Assembly (NCBI GenBank): GCA_029237695.1
Contig: CM055265.1
Coordinates: 78,114,447 to 78,178,446, forward strand
Origin: Conchocele bisecta
Lineage: Eukaryota; Mollusca; Bivalvia; Lucinida; Thyasiridae
Length of the DNA: 64,000 nt
Direction of reading: 5' to 3'
Part shown: positions 10,932 to 22,423 of the stretch, piece after piece
Position numbering within the stretch: the stretch's first letter is position 1
Layout of the letters: every line of letters starts with the position of its first letter
Notes under the pieces: generated by a model
Database searches by the model: none
Told to the model about the DNA's origin: nothing
Seen by the model: only the letters and a program-made list of their open reading frames with translations
Position numbers and translations under genes: made by a program

Positions 10932-11579
10932 AGGATCTCTATAAAAGATTTGCAAAGGGAAATAACTAGCTACGATCCCTCATTATATGAGCTTTATGTA
11001 TTATTACTGTTCATGGCCATAGGAGCTGTTTATTGCCCCTCTAACTGACCCTCTTTATGGCAAATTTACAGATATCAGTTTTTACAGCATAGTCCAGTCT
11101 ATTCAAAGTTGACCAATGATCACTTAAACATCATTAATGTCACATACTTCTTTAATTAGGATCACAAAATTGGCAGAAATCGTTCTGGAGATCATAAAGT
11201 CAATCTGCTGAGGCTTTTTGCCTGCTGCTACTGCTATAAACAGCTTATTTGAACACATTCTGGAAGCAGAAAATATTCTCATGAATATAATATCCACCGA
11301 AACCTCTCTGCGTCAATCCCCACCCCAGATAAAACATGGTCTCAGGCCATCAGATCAAGTTCACCAATTCTAAATTTTAAAAAATTTGGCAAAACTGCAA
11401 TGAATTATTAAATTCAATAACAATATTGGTCATGTAAAAAAATTAATACGGGCCGAAACATAGTAACGAACAGTAATTCTGTCGAACATGCTTTTCGTTT
11501 TTTTTATTTTAAATACTTTTCAACTTACAATTATTTTTGTCAGTCTAATCTATTAACACAATGATGAGCCGTAAAATGG
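10932..11579. other. Unassigned intron DNA
   Basis: AT-rich, no repeat copy or coding similarity noticed. Confidence 0.5.
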
Positions 11580-11794
11580 TTAACCCATTCCATATATGGG
11601 TATAAAAATTTCTTAATATGTTTCTGAATTTTTTTCTAATTGTCATCATAAAGATATGTTGTTACCACTCAGTTGAACCGTCTCGACGAGACGGTTCAAC
11701 TGAGTGGTAACAACATACACTTTGGGTGAGAAATAAGGAAATAATCAGATTTTTCCACGTAAAAAATGTTTATAATCAGCATAAAATGGGTTAA
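11580..11794. mobile_element. MITE family E, copy 4 (best-preserved ends)
   Basis: TTAACCCATTCC at the left and AAAATGGGTTAA at the right. Hairpin 11653-11722 with perfect arms around CGTCTCGACGAGACG. Confidence 0.8.
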
Positions 11795-12577
11795 TTTGTA
11801 GGATTTATGTGAATAAAACTGTGTCATTTGTAATAATATGCTTAAGTTAAGATTTTATCGTCTCCTATTAAATGCAATGATTTTTTTCATCACGTTTGTT
11901 TAACTGTAATTTAACAACCATTATTCCGTTCCATTTCAGATTATATTGTATAAAAAATAAAATTAATCGTTATCCAATAAGCAGTCGTTTGGCAGGCAAA
12001 TTGATTCAAAATGGCAAACGGTACACACAGCAATAGTGAAAAGATATTGTCGTGATGAAAGGCGATTGTATCAATGAATGACGGGCTATCAAGTAACGGC
12101 ACACGTCCATCTCATTTTTCACCAAATCTCCAGGAAGATACAATCAAATTAACACATAGTTATCTAATTGTGCTCACAGCCACATTTTATCAGTGTCTCA
12201 TGCAAACAATAGGTCACATGACTTGTGACATCAACATAAGCCGCCGATGATCGCAGAAAATCTACTTTCGTTCGGAGATATTTCATCTGTTAGCAATGGA
12301 GGGGCGGCCTTTGTTGTGCACAAGACACCCTGTCTGTGAAGTTACGGACAAGAGAGATAAATGAAATATTTCACGCATCGGACGTCGCCACATTTTGGCT
12401 TGCTCTAGGGCGGAATCAATCACTCCTATTAATATCTCTTATAAAATCCCCGTCCACTTGGTGGACCATTGGCGTATTGTGCTAAATGAGAATTTTTACC
12501 GAGAATTCATTGTCGCATGAATCCACGAGAAGACAAACGTATTAAACCTTATGACTGACTAAACCAAGCCTTCGTAT
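11795..12577. other. Unassigned intron DNA
   Basis: No recognisable gene or repeat. Base composition is closer to unique DNA than the surroundings. Confidence 0.5.
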
Positions 12578-12661
12578 GAGCAATTGTTTATCAAACCTGA
12601 TGACTGACTAAACCAAGCCTGCTTGGTTTAGTCAGTCATCAGGTTTGATAAACAATTGCTC
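12578..12661. repeat. Near-perfect palindrome with 41-bp arms
   Basis: Arms 12578-12618 and 12621-12661 are exact complements with a two-base loop (CT). A partial direct copy of the arm (TGACTGACTAAACCAAGCC) lies just upstream at 12551-12570. Confidence 0.9.
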
Positions 12662-13164
12662 CATCTACACTATTCAAAATATTAAACAAGTTACCGAAAC
12701 TCCAAATTCAAATTGTAATTCTGATAGATTACCAGCACTGCCAAACAAAGTTAATGGGCTGGCTGGTCAGCCAATGAAAATGGGAACGAACGACGTGCTT
12801 TTATTGTAACATATCAAATTTTAAGGATTTGTTAACTCAAGACGCTTAGGCCGATGTCAAGAGATCAAAGACATTAATTTAAATCGAGATTTGTTTTCGC
12901 AAACAGTGGCGTAAATATTACAATAGACAGTAGTTTAATCAACTTAAAATTTCCTTAATATTTTTTTCAGATTACAAAATGTGAATAGATTTGTAATTTT
13001 AATTTTATCCAAGCAGACTAAAAACTATCCAGTTTTAATTACAAAATATTAATCTACACGTATACAGGGTGTGTCTCAGCTTTGATCGAGGCCTATAAAT
13101 CGTGTTGATACAATAATGAGATACCATACCATTTACAGTAAATTCCGTTTGTGCTTATATGGAA
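12662..13164. other. Unassigned intron DNA
   Basis: Nothing recognised; AT-rich with no family copies seen. Confidence 0.45.
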
Positions 13165-13416
13165 ACACTTCCAGGAACAATGCAGTTTCTTGTTTTTGTT
13201 GTCTGCTATTTATTTTCTATTTTCCACTTTTATCATCAAAAACTTGCTTTGACAGCACTTTAGAATAATTTACAGCATGCTTTGCCAGCGCTTCAGAATC
13301 ATTTCCATTGGAAATGATTCTGAAGTGCTGTCAAAGCATGTTTTTATTGAGAAATAAGGCAAGATATAAAAGCAACAGCAGACGACAATTGTTGTGAGTA
13401 GCGGTCAAAGGGTTAA
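13165..13416. mobile_element. MITE family K, copy 1
   Basis: Core hairpin GAATCATTTCCATTGGAAAT extended by CAGCACTT/AAGTGCTG, outer motif GTCTGCTATTTATTTTCTAT / GCAGACGACAATTG, right end AGCGGTCAAAGGGTTAA. Confidence 0.7.
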
Positions 13417-13926
13417 AGGTACATGCCCACTCAGTAGGCACAAAATGTTCTTCATATCAGAGACATCATCCGAGACATTTTCTGGCAAAATAAACATTCA
13501 TTCGCCATTACCCCACGTATTTATTGGCATTTTTATACATTTTATATCAGATGTAAATATCCACACCGATATTAGGGGTGAAAACCGTGTTTCCTTAAAA
13601 TGTTAACAGACATTACTATCTATTCTCTGAATTTATTTTTAGATGTGCAATGATCATACTTTATAATCTGTCGAAAATATTATGATTTTCAGGCGACGCA
13701 TTTAATTAGTATAAATAATTGAAACATGTCATGCCTCATTTGCATGTGAAAATAGCCTGATACCACCGCGAGTCACTATCAGTAAAATAAATATTACTAC
13801 CGTAAATGATTATATCTGTATAGCGGGCACCCGTAAGTTTTAGAACTGGTGGAATAAGGACACACTTATACACTTAATTTAATTCCTATAAAAAACATTC
13901 TGTGCCTACTGAGTGGGCATGTACCT
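13417..13926. mobile_element. MITE family D, intact 510-bp copy with TTAA duplication
   Basis: Inverted repeats AGGTACATGCCCACTCAGTA and TACTGAGTGGGCATGTACCT, extended to 26 bp, flanked by TTAA at 13413-13416 and 13927-13930. The left TTAA is the terminal TTAA of the adjacent K copy. A TTAA duplication is the hallmark of piggyBac-type transposition. Confidence 0.85.
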
Positions 13927-14029
13927 TTAATATTTTTTGTATTCTGGCTATGGAACAGGGACTGAAATGAAATGGTGCTCTTTGAATGCTAGCAGTGAAA
14001 ATATCCACCAAATGAATTAGGAGTATATG

Positions 14030-14125
14030 TTTTATTTCTCTGTAAATAAGTCTTGAAATTTCATTAGAATCGAGTCCTCAGGACTCAATTCTAATGAAAT
14101 TCCAAGACATATTCATGATATTTAC
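14030..14125. mobile_element. MITE family B-like hairpin
   Basis: TTTCATTAGAATCGAGTCCT / AGGACTCAATTCTAATGAAA with CAAGACATA-type flanks, like the B centre at 28745-28805. Confidence 0.6.
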
Positions 14126-14346
14126 GGGGAGAAATACAAGAAAATATGATGAATTTTTGTCCGCAAGTTTTGAACTATTTATAGCCCACAAGTTTCCCAG
14201 CATGCAAAGAGTTAATCCATCGGCGCAGAAGAGCATCATTTAGGGCCAAGCATGGTAGATGATATAATGTGGCAAATGAAATGCTATGGTACTGGGAATA
14301 GTCTGAAATTTAGCATGGATGCAAAAAACTAAATCAGTTGTGATAG

Positions 14347-14544
14347 GGTTAACTAACACATTACAATGAGAATACTCTTTTAGGTGTATGAACATTTTGA
14401 AATATTTTCTTTTCTATTTTAGTTATTTCTCAACGAAAGTATATGTTGTGACCACTCATGGTGGTCACAAAATATACTTTTGATGAAAGAAAACGGAAAT
14501 ATTTGAAATGTTCTGTCTGTAAAATAGTGTATCTTATGGGTTAA
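14347..14544. mobile_element. MITE family E, copy 5, short hairpin
   Basis: The GAACCGTCTCG core is lost; AGTATATGTTGTGACCACTC meets GGTGGTCACAAAATATACTT directly. Ends at CTTATGGGTTAA. Confidence 0.65.
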
Positions 14545-14612
14545 TTACATAATAAGCGCCGAGAGTCCTCAGAAAATAATGGCTAAGTGCAGTACAAGAT
14601 GACTGTATTTAC

Positions 14613-14696
14613 CTTGAGACGCTGCGATACGGGGTCAAATATGAGGCGAATTCCATCCTGAGCCATACTGATCACCAGATCCATCGATAGGGGGCC
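14613..14696 (-). CDS. PHAF1: PHAF1 coding exon 3
   Basis: 84 bp, exactly 28 codons, phase 0 at both ends. It reads GPLSMDLVISMAQDGIRLIF then DPVSQRLK, matching the family segment ending in the conserved QRLK. The acceptor is TTTGCAG (ending 14697) and the donor GTAAAT (14612-14607). The downstream intron (14612 to 4697) holds at least a dozen MITE copies. The upstream intron (27.5 kb) contains a decayed foreign gene only about 190 bp away and the large satellite arrays. The coding frame is intact. Confidence 0.93.
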
Positions 14697-14814
14697 CTGC
14701 AAACACAATGTAGATACAATGATACCAATATACACAGGGGACAATTTCAAGTTTCGGGTCCACATTCCCATTATAGGTCGATGGGGACATTGGTACATTG
14801 TATACATTTATTTA

Positions 14815-14876
14815 GGTTGATTTGATTTATTGGTGTTTAATGGCCTACCAACAGCTAAGGTCATTTAAGGCCTAGG
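14815..14876 (+). mobile_element. SINE family S, 5' fragment
   Basis: TTTATTGGTGTTTAATGGCC then ACCAACAGCTAAGGTCATTT, the head of SINE S seen in full at 57817-58198. Confidence 0.6.
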
Positions 14877-15466
14877 CAGAAGTTGCCAATCTTCAGCAGG
14901 CCACGCACTAAAACTTGCACTCGTTCGCAGATGCAAATGGCTGATCTCGAAGTTGACCGTGAAATTATGTCGCGATTGTACATTTCATGCAAAACAAGAG
15001 CAATTAATATTGATATCTTCTTCATGCATGAAAACCATCCATATCCACAAAGTTTATCAAACCATGGAAATCTCCATAAGGGTAACAAGTCAGACTTATT
15101 GAAATGTTCATTGACACTGATTAGTCAGTCCATCAGCTGCTGACACTCCAACTGTTGTATTGGATGGTGCAGCTAGTGTGCACTTGCTTGAGCCAAAAAC
15201 TGTTACGACGTTCGATGAATATGTAACATCGATATTTATACCATACATTGACAAGCAGGTGAATAATGTGGTCTGAGAATCATATGTGAAATACAGCCTG
15301 AACAAATCAACCAGACAGAAACGAGGAAAGTGAATCAGGAGGCGTGTGGTAGGAACACATCAAAGGTCCAACAGAACTGGCAACTATTTCTCTGTGTCTC
15401 GGATAATAAGGTAGAATTGTTTGATCTCCTGTCAAATGCAACTATAAACAGGTCAAACGTAAATGC

Positions 15467-15834
15467 TGATAATTCCAGCACAAAAATATTTACACAATTC
15501 CCTAACATTTGATTGGTCCGTTGCAAGTCTCCGTCCAAAATTTATATCCCAGTAAACTCCATGCCGAACTACTTTCCGTAACCGTCAGGCGCAGTTAAAA
15601 TAATTCTTAAGAAAACGTAAAATAAACACATTTTCTTGATGAATTTATTTCAAATGCTGGAATTATAAGGAATGAATGGCCTTTTTGTGGAATTTATCGG
15701 GGATATAAACTTGGAAAAGTCGCGGGAATACTGGATGAGGCCTTCCGGCCTTCGTCCAGTATTCCCGCGACTTTTCCAAGTTTATACCCTGATAAATTCC
15801 ACAAAAAAGCCATTCATTCCTATAATGTCTACGC
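15467..15834. mobile_element. MITE family M, full copy inside the pseudogene
   Basis: A long imperfect palindrome whose centre (about 15740-15760) pairs GGAATACTGGA with TCCAGTATTCC. It begins TAATTCCAGCACAAAAATAT and ends near CATTCATTCCTATAATG. It splits the pseudogene reading between the segments ending SNATIN and beginning with the aspartate-rich part. Other copies are 5587-5874 (half) and 9041-9444. Confidence 0.7.
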
Positions 15835-16566
15835 TACAAAGGGAGAGTCTGTCCTTTCCTCACATGCAGAATCCGACTGTTCATCAATGAGTCCATGTAA
15901 CCATGAGTCGGCTGATACTAGGGTAATTCTCCATGTAATTGATGATGCAACAAAAGGAAGCAAAAAGTGTCTAATCAGATCTAGCCATTGTCTATGCAGA
16001 TAAACTTGACATTGACGAATTATGGGTGGCATTTGGCACTGGCAAGGACTTTTGCTATATACCTGCTCATGAAATTACACGCACACTGGGATCTCCTAGG
16101 GCTTCAGCACTGCCAGCATTTCATGCGTTCACGGGCTGCGACACGGTGTCAGCATTTGTAGGATGAGGCAAGATAACTGTGTAGTCAGTTTGGCAAGTAT
16201 TCACCGAGATTACAAAAGCATTCATCGAACTGTCTACCTGCTTCACTGATATCAGTACAGAGGTTGTAGAGTTGTAGAAAGGTTTACAATTCTGATGTAT
16301 GACCGAACCAGCAAACTCATGGATATCAATGAAGTTAGAAAAGATCTGTTCACAAGAAAGGGCAGATTCAGACATGAAAGTCGTCCTCCAACTAAGGCAG
16401 CCCTAATGGAACATTCTAAAAGGGCCGCGTATCAAGGTGGACATGTGTGGGGGAAGGCCATGTCTCCAGAGATGGAACTGCCTAATCCAGAAGACTGGTG
16501 CTGGTCAAAAGTGATGATGACCGATGGACACTGCTACCAGAAGCCTCAAAGGGGTGCCATGAACTA

Positions 16567-17125
16567 CTGTCTGTTTCACGAAAGCTGCCCAAATTTTTCG
16601 GCCATATAAACAATTCAAAAACCATATTTTTTTCGATAATATTAAATTAAAGGAAAATTTAAGAATGAGCCTTCTTTTTATTTCGTGAAATTTGGTCAAA
16701 TATTGATTTTATTGCGAAAACAAAATTTCCCCATGTTAAATCCCCATAGACTCAATGAAGATGTCTATGGGGATTTAACATGGGGAAATTTTTTAGAATT
16801 TCAGAAATACTGGACCGATTTTTAAAATTTAACTTTTGTTTTCTTAGTTAGATCATTTCCAAGCTATCTAGCTAGGTTTCGAAGTCAATTTAAAAAAAAA
16901 ATAGTTTTTTGACTCCTCCCACAACTCCTCTACCTTTTTCCCCCATATTAAATTCCCATAGACAAATCAATTTTTCGTAATAAAATCAATATTTGACCAA
17001 ATTTCACGAAATAAAAAGAAGGCTCATTCTTAAATTTTCCTTTAATTTAACATTATCGAAAAAAATATTGTTTTTGAATTGTTTATATGGCCGTAAAATT
17101 TGGGCAGCTTTCGTGAAACAGACAG
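16567..17125. mobile_element. MITE family L with TA target duplication, inside the pseudogene
   Basis: Terminal inverted repeats CTGTCTGTTTCACGAAA and TTTCGTGAAACAGACAG, flanked on both sides by TA (16565-16566 and 17126-17127), as expected of Tc1/mariner-type transposition. A long internal palindrome surrounds the centre near 16750. Bringing the flanks together with one TA restores continuity of the CXC segment. This is the best-bounded L copy in the window. Confidence 0.8.
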
Positions 17126-17243
17126 TAATCAAATGTAGCTGCAATAAAGGGTGCAGCATAGGTTGCAGCATAGGTCGTTGTGGATGTTCACGAGCAAATA
17201 GTTCATGCACAACACTATGTTCATGCATGTGCACTGAAACCTA

Positions 17244-18138
17244 ATAGGCTAATAACTGATGTGAACATAGCATACCACACCTCGTATTAACTTCACTTTT
17301 TGTCACTGTCTGTCACATGTCGGTCACCAACTGTAAAATGAACTTACGTCATTTAATACGGTGTATCGTGGGTATGTTGTACGGATCTAACAATGGGATT
17401 AGAATATAACTATTTTGTTGTTCGCAACATGACAGATTCAGTGACCGTATTTGTAACAGCATATGCTCAAACCAAACTGCATGCCCAGGTACACATGCTG
17501 GTTTGATGCGACTCTGTTCTTAAATGCTGTAAGACCCGTTGTTTCAATTGACAGCCCATATAATCCATTCTATGGTTGTAACCAATGTGTGACAAGATGT
17601 CGTTAGAAACATTAGCTAATACAAAAAAGTATTAATTGACGCATACGGTAAAGTAATTACTCGTTGACATGGATTCACGTGCAGCGAAATACTTACTGGC
17701 GTGTGTATCCCAGCAACGCAGTTGATATGGAATATAACTGTGTTATAGCGCTGCGTGCTTGGTAAGCACACTGAGAGAAATTATATCATTATTGCTGAGT
17801 AAATAAGCAAATAGTCACAAAATATGGCCATAATAACGCAAAGATATGTAAATTTAGACAAATGCGCCACTAGGTGGCTCCACCTAGCAACGCAGTTGTC
17901 ATGGAAGTGAGGTATTTTATGCATATGCATTTCTGTGCTGTATTGTCATCTGATAAGATTGAGAACAAGTAAACCTGTATTTGTGGGCATTCCTATCATT
18001 TGGGAAGGTGAGCCACCATGTGACACCACAGGGCACCACCGGGCGCTGTCGAGATAGTTCTATATCCTCTGTTGATTACATTGATGATATCTACCTGTGT
18101 ATAAAGTCTCATGTTTGTTTCCAAAAGGGCACGGATAA
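17244..18138. other. Unassigned intron DNA
   Basis: No gene, repeat copy or strong hairpin recognised. Confidence 0.5.
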
Positions 18139-18406
18139 TTAACCCTTTCAACACCAAGTAACTTAATGTTCCATGCCAATGTTTCAGACTATTCCATTTA
18201 TAACAAGAGCTGTAGGAGAACAGCATATCTCGACTACGAGGGTTGTCGATGTACACATAGCTTGACAAACAAGGTGGCCGCAGCCTGCATAAAAACCTTA
18301 ACCAAGGTTGACTAAAAACCTTAACCAAGTTGAAATTAAGTAAGTAATTCAAGGTTAAATGTAGGTCAATGTGGCCGTGGCCTGCATAAAAACCTTAACC
18401 AAGGTT

Positions 18407-20600
18407 GACTAAAAACCTTAACGAAGGGAAATTAAGTAAGTAATTCAAGGTTAAATGTAGGTCAATGTCAGATATAGGTCAGGGGTTATTGATGTACATC
18501 ACTAGGAGATGAAGTTTTCCAAGTATGGTTGCTGTAGGCCCAGGAATATTCCATATACAAGCTTGACTAAAAACCTTAACCAAGGGGAAATAAGAAAGTA
18601 ATCCAAGGATAAAAGTAGGTCAAGGTCAAATATAGGTCAGGGATTATTGATGTACATCACTAGGAGATGAAGTTGTCCAAGTATGGTTGGTGTAGGGCCA
18701 GGAGTATTGCATCTACCAGCTTGACTAAAAACCTTAACCAATGAGAATTAAGTAAGTAATTCAAGAGGAAATGTAGGTCAAGGTCAAATATAGATCAGGG
18801 GTTATTGATGTACATCGCTATGAGAAAAGGTTGTCCAAGTATGGTGTTAGTATGCACAATAGTATTCCATGTACAAGCTTGACTAAAAACCTTAACCAAG
18901 GGGAATTAACTAAGTAATTCAAAGTTAAATGTAGGTCAAGGTCAAATATAGGTCAGTGGTTATTGATGTACATCATTAGGAGATGAAGTTGTCCAAGTAT
19001 GGTGGGTGTAGGGCCAGGAATATTCCATATACAAGCTAGACTAAAAACCTTAAACAAGGAGAATTAACTAAGTAATTGAAGAGGAAATGTAGGTCAATGT
19101 CAAATATAGACCAGGGGTTATTGATGTACATCCCTATGAGAAAAGGTTGTCCAAGTATGGTGTATGTATGCACACTAGTATTCCATGTACAAGCTTGACT
19201 AAAAACCTTAACCAAGGTTGACTAAAAATCTTAACCAAGGGGAATTAACTATGTAATTCAAGGTTAAATGTAGGTCAAGGTCAAATATAGGTCAGGGGTT
19301 GTTGATGTACATCACTAGGAGATGAAGTTGTCCAAGTATGGTGGGTGTAGGGCCAGGAGTATTCCATATACAAGCTTGACTAAAAACCTTAACCAAGGGG
19401 AATTAACTAAGTAATTCAAGAGGAAATGTAGGTCAAGGTCAAACATAGATCAGGGTTTATTGATGTACATCCCTATGAGAAAAGGTTGTCCAAGTATGGT
19501 GTCTGTATGCACAATAGTATTCCATGTACAAGCTTGACTAAAAACCTTAACCAAGGTTGACTAAAAACCTGAACCAAGGGGAATTAACTAAGTAATTCAA
19601 GGTTAAATGTAGGTGAAGGTCAACTATAGGTCAGTGGTTGTTGATGTACATCACTAGGAGATGAAGTTGTCCAAGTATGGTGGGTGTAGGACAAGGAATA
19701 TTCCATATACAAGCTTGACTAAAAACCTTAACCAAGGGGAATTAACTAAGTAATTCAAGAGGAAATGTAGGTCAAGGTGAAATATAGATCAGGGATTATT
19801 GATGTACATCCCTATGAGAAAAGGTTGCCCAAGTATGGTGTCTGTATGCACACTAGTATTCCATGTACAAGCTTCACTAAAAACCTTAACCAAGGTTGAC
19901 TAAAAACCGTAACCAAGGCGAATTAAGTATGTAATTCAAGGTTAAATGTAGGTCAAGGTCAAACATAGGTCAGGGGTTGTTGATGTATATCACTAGGAGA
20001 TGAAGTTGTTTGAGTATGGTGGGTGTAGGGCCAGGAGTATTTCATATACAAGCTTGACTAAAAACCTTAACCAAGGGGAATTAACTAAGTAATTCGAGAG
20101 GAAATGTAGGTCAAGGTCAAATGTAGATCAGGGGTTATTGATGTACATCCCTATGAGAAAAGGTTGTCCAAGTATTGTGTGTGTATGCACAATAGTATTC
20201 CATGTACAAGCTTTACTAAAAACCTTAACCAAGGTTGACTAAAAACCTTAACCAAGGGGAATTAAGTAAGTAATTCAAGAGGAAATGTAGGTCAAGGTCA
20301 CATATAGATCAGGGGTTATTGATGTACATCGCTATGAGAAAAGGTTGTCCAAGTATGGTCTCTGTATGCACAATAGTATTCCATGTACAAGCTTGACTAA
20401 AAACCTTTAACCAAGGTTGACTAAAAACCTTAACCAAGGGGAATTCACTAAGTAATTCAAGGAGGAAATGTTAGGGCTCAAGGTCAAATATAGATTCAAC
20501 AACGGGGTTAATTGATGTTACATCACTAGGAGATGAAGTTGTGCAAGTATGGTGGGTTTAGGGCCAGTAGTATTCCATATACAAGGTTGACTAAAAACCT
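18407..20600 (+). repeat. 158-bp satellite with alternating A/B monomers
   Basis: GACTAAAAACCTTAACCAAG recurs at 18407, 18565, 18723, 18881, 19039 and 19197, exactly 158 bp apart. Two monomer types are seen. Type A has CACTAGGAGATGAAGTTGTC and GGGCCAGGA. Type B has CCTATGAGAAAAGG and ATGCACAATAG. They largely alternate, and a duplicated ~22-bp joint usually precedes each A that follows a B. Confidence 0.9.
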
Positions 20601-20605
20601 TAACC

Positions 20606-20668
20606 AATGCGTGACGGTGACGCCGACGCCGACGCCGCCGACGCCGACGCCGCCGACGCCGACACCGG
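20606..20668 (+). repeat. GACGCC microsatellite
   Basis: Repeats of GACGCC/GCCGAC in an AT-rich setting, just before the element's tail. The second element has the short form GTGACGCCGACGTGAC at 56570. Confidence 0.85.
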
Positions 20669-21440
20669 GGTGACAACATAAGCTCTACTTATTCTTCGAA
20701 TAGTCGAGCTAAAAAGGGGATATTTTTTGTTCTCAAAAATATGAAAATTAATGTCAAACAGTGCAGATCCTGATGAGACGGCTCGTTACGAGCCGGCTCA
20801 TCTGGATCTGCACTGTTTGCATATAGCGGGCTTTCGGGTTCAAAGGGTTAACAGTATTAACCCTTTCAACACCAAGTAATTTAATAGGATGTTCCATGCC
20901 AATGTTTCACGCTATTTCATTAATTTTGTTCATTCAAATTATCCCATTCTTCTAAAAGGGTAATCTGTATGACATTTAAAACTAGAAATTGACGCTTGTC
21001 GACAAGCGCATGTGTATCCTCCTCCCCAGATACACAAGTAGTTTGAAAAAAGGGTGTTCGAGTTATGCTCCGGAGACAAAATCAGTGACGGAAAAAACAA
21101 AGGGAGATAACTAAAAAATTAGTGATGCAAGAGTTGTCATTCTTGCGTGACACACCTTTAGGGTTGTGGTCTATGCATGTGTGAAGTTTCATGAAAATAT
21201 TCCAAAGGGTGTTCGAGTTATGCTCCAGACACGAAATCAGTGCACGAAACAACAAAGGGAGATAACTAAGAAATTAACGACGCAAGAGTTGTCATTCTTA
21301 TGTGCGACACACCTTTGGGTCGTCTTCTATGCATGAGTGAAAGTTTAATACACTAGAAAATGTTCATAGAACACGGATGTCCCACATATCGCTTTGATAA
21401 TAAATGAGGCCAAATTCCAAGTCAAAATTTTCTTTTACCT

Positions 21441-21965
21441 GAGAGTTAAAGTTTTTGAAGCACAAAGTATGTGACCTTGACACTGGGCTTGGCGGGGGCA
21501 GGACAAACGTGGATTTGGCACAGGGCGGTAGAGGACCATTAGAGCAATGCGTATATGAAATATGAAGCTGATCCGTGAAAGAAAACAGAAATTATAAGAT
21601 ATTTACCCGAGCGTTAAAGTTTTTGAAGCACCAAGTATGTAACCTTGACCCTGGGCTTGGCGGGGGCAGGACGAATGTGGATTTGGCACAGGGTGGTAGA
21701 GGACCATTAGAGCAATGTGTATATGAAATATGAAGCTGATCTGTGAAAGAAAACAGAAATTATAAGATATTAACCCGAGCGTTAAAAGTTTTTGAAGCAC
21801 CAAGTATGTGACCTTGACCCTGGGCTTGCCGGGGGCAGGACGAACGTGGATTTGGCACAGGGCGGTAGTGAACCATCAGAGCAATGTGTATATGAAATAT
21901 GAAGGAGATCGGTCAAAGGATGAAGAAATTATGAGACATTTACCTGAGTGTTAAAGTTTTGTGAC
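21441..21965 (+). repeat. G satellite, three 168-bp units
   Basis: CCTTGAC-centred units at 21473, 21641 and 21810 with CTGGGCTTGGCGGGGGCAGG, GGACCATTAGAGCAATG and AACAGAAATTATAAGAT in the same order. Confidence 0.85.
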
Positions 21966-22342
21966 GGACGGACGGACGGGACGCACGTTCCTACGAATGA
22001 ATACTTGTTGGGTTTTTAATGTATAAAAATACCCAACAAGAGTACCCAAAACTATCCTAACCCTACCCAATAAGATCCCCGTACGCTTACAACAAGTACC
22101 CATTCGTGTGTGCGGACAGACGGACGGACGAGGGTAACACTAAATGCCCCCTCCACTATCGTGGTGGGGCATAAAAATATTCCAAAGGGTGTTCGAGTTA
22201 TGCTCTGGATACAAAATCAGAGCACGAAACAACAAAGGGAGATAAGTAAACAAGAATTCCGCGGAATCAGATGCCTCGCCTTGTCCCGCCTTGACCTCGA
22301 GCCTGGGCCCGAAAGCAATTTTCACTGACCCGAACATATTAT

Positions 22343-22408
22343 ACAATTATTGACTAGTGAGCCATAGAATATCAGATTATATTCTATGGCTCACTAGTCA
22401 ATAATTGT
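22343..22408. repeat. Perfect hairpin, 30-bp arms
   Basis: ACAATTATTGACTAGTGAGC and the following ten bases are exactly complementary to 22379-22408; loop CAGATT. Confidence 0.9.
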
Positions 22409-22423
22409 TTTATTATATGATAA

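Larger units (their letters stand above)
14883..17243 (+). pseudogene. Decayed multi-copy gene with PIN/FEN-like and C-terminal CXC (tesmin-like) regions
   Basis: Read across several frames, the plus strand gives a recognisable but broken protein. 14883-15130 carries YISCKTRAINIDIFF and SLSNHGNLHKGNKSDLLKC. 15139-15466 carries VVLDGAASVHLL and SLNKSTRQKRGK. After an inserted MITE, 15836-16560 carries ELWVAFGTGKDF, FHAFTGCDTVSAF and HSKRAAYQGGHVWGKAMSP. After a second MITE, 17128-17243 ends with a cysteine-rich CXC stretch (KCSCNKGC ... CGCSRANSSC) and a stop. This order is that of an uncharacterised repeated gene family common in cnidarians, molluscs and fish; the GCDT motif suggests a PIN/FEN-like nuclease fold. 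Frameshifts and stops are frequent. It lies antisense in PHAF1 intron 2. It may be a transposon-linked gene; the function is not established. Confidence 0.75.
18202..20712 (+). mobile_element. Satellite-core element 1 (pearl/HINE-like architecture)
   Basis: Head ACAAGAGCTGTAGGAG with CTCGACTACGAG, then a ~97-bp duplication, then about 14 tandem monomers of 158 bp, then a GACGCC-rich stretch (20606-20668), then a tail with TTCGAATAGTCGAGCTAAAA. Unique ends around a ~160-bp satellite core match the described bivalve pearl/BIV160 type and Helentron-associated elements; membership was not tested. Confidence 0.65.
18139..20851. mobile_element. MITE family F, split by a satellite-core element
   Basis: Left part 18139-18201 (TTAACCCTTTCAACACC to CTATTCCATTTAT) and right part 20711-20851 (AAAAAGGGGATATT, hairpin, CAAAGGGTTAA) are collinear with the uninterrupted copy at 4822-5060 read in reverse. 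The 2.5-kb insert lies between. Confidence 0.8.

Noticed and set aside
18202..20712. CRISPR-like array because of regular spacing
   Set aside because: The 158-bp units are similar along their whole length with no unique spacers; it is a eukaryotic satellite.
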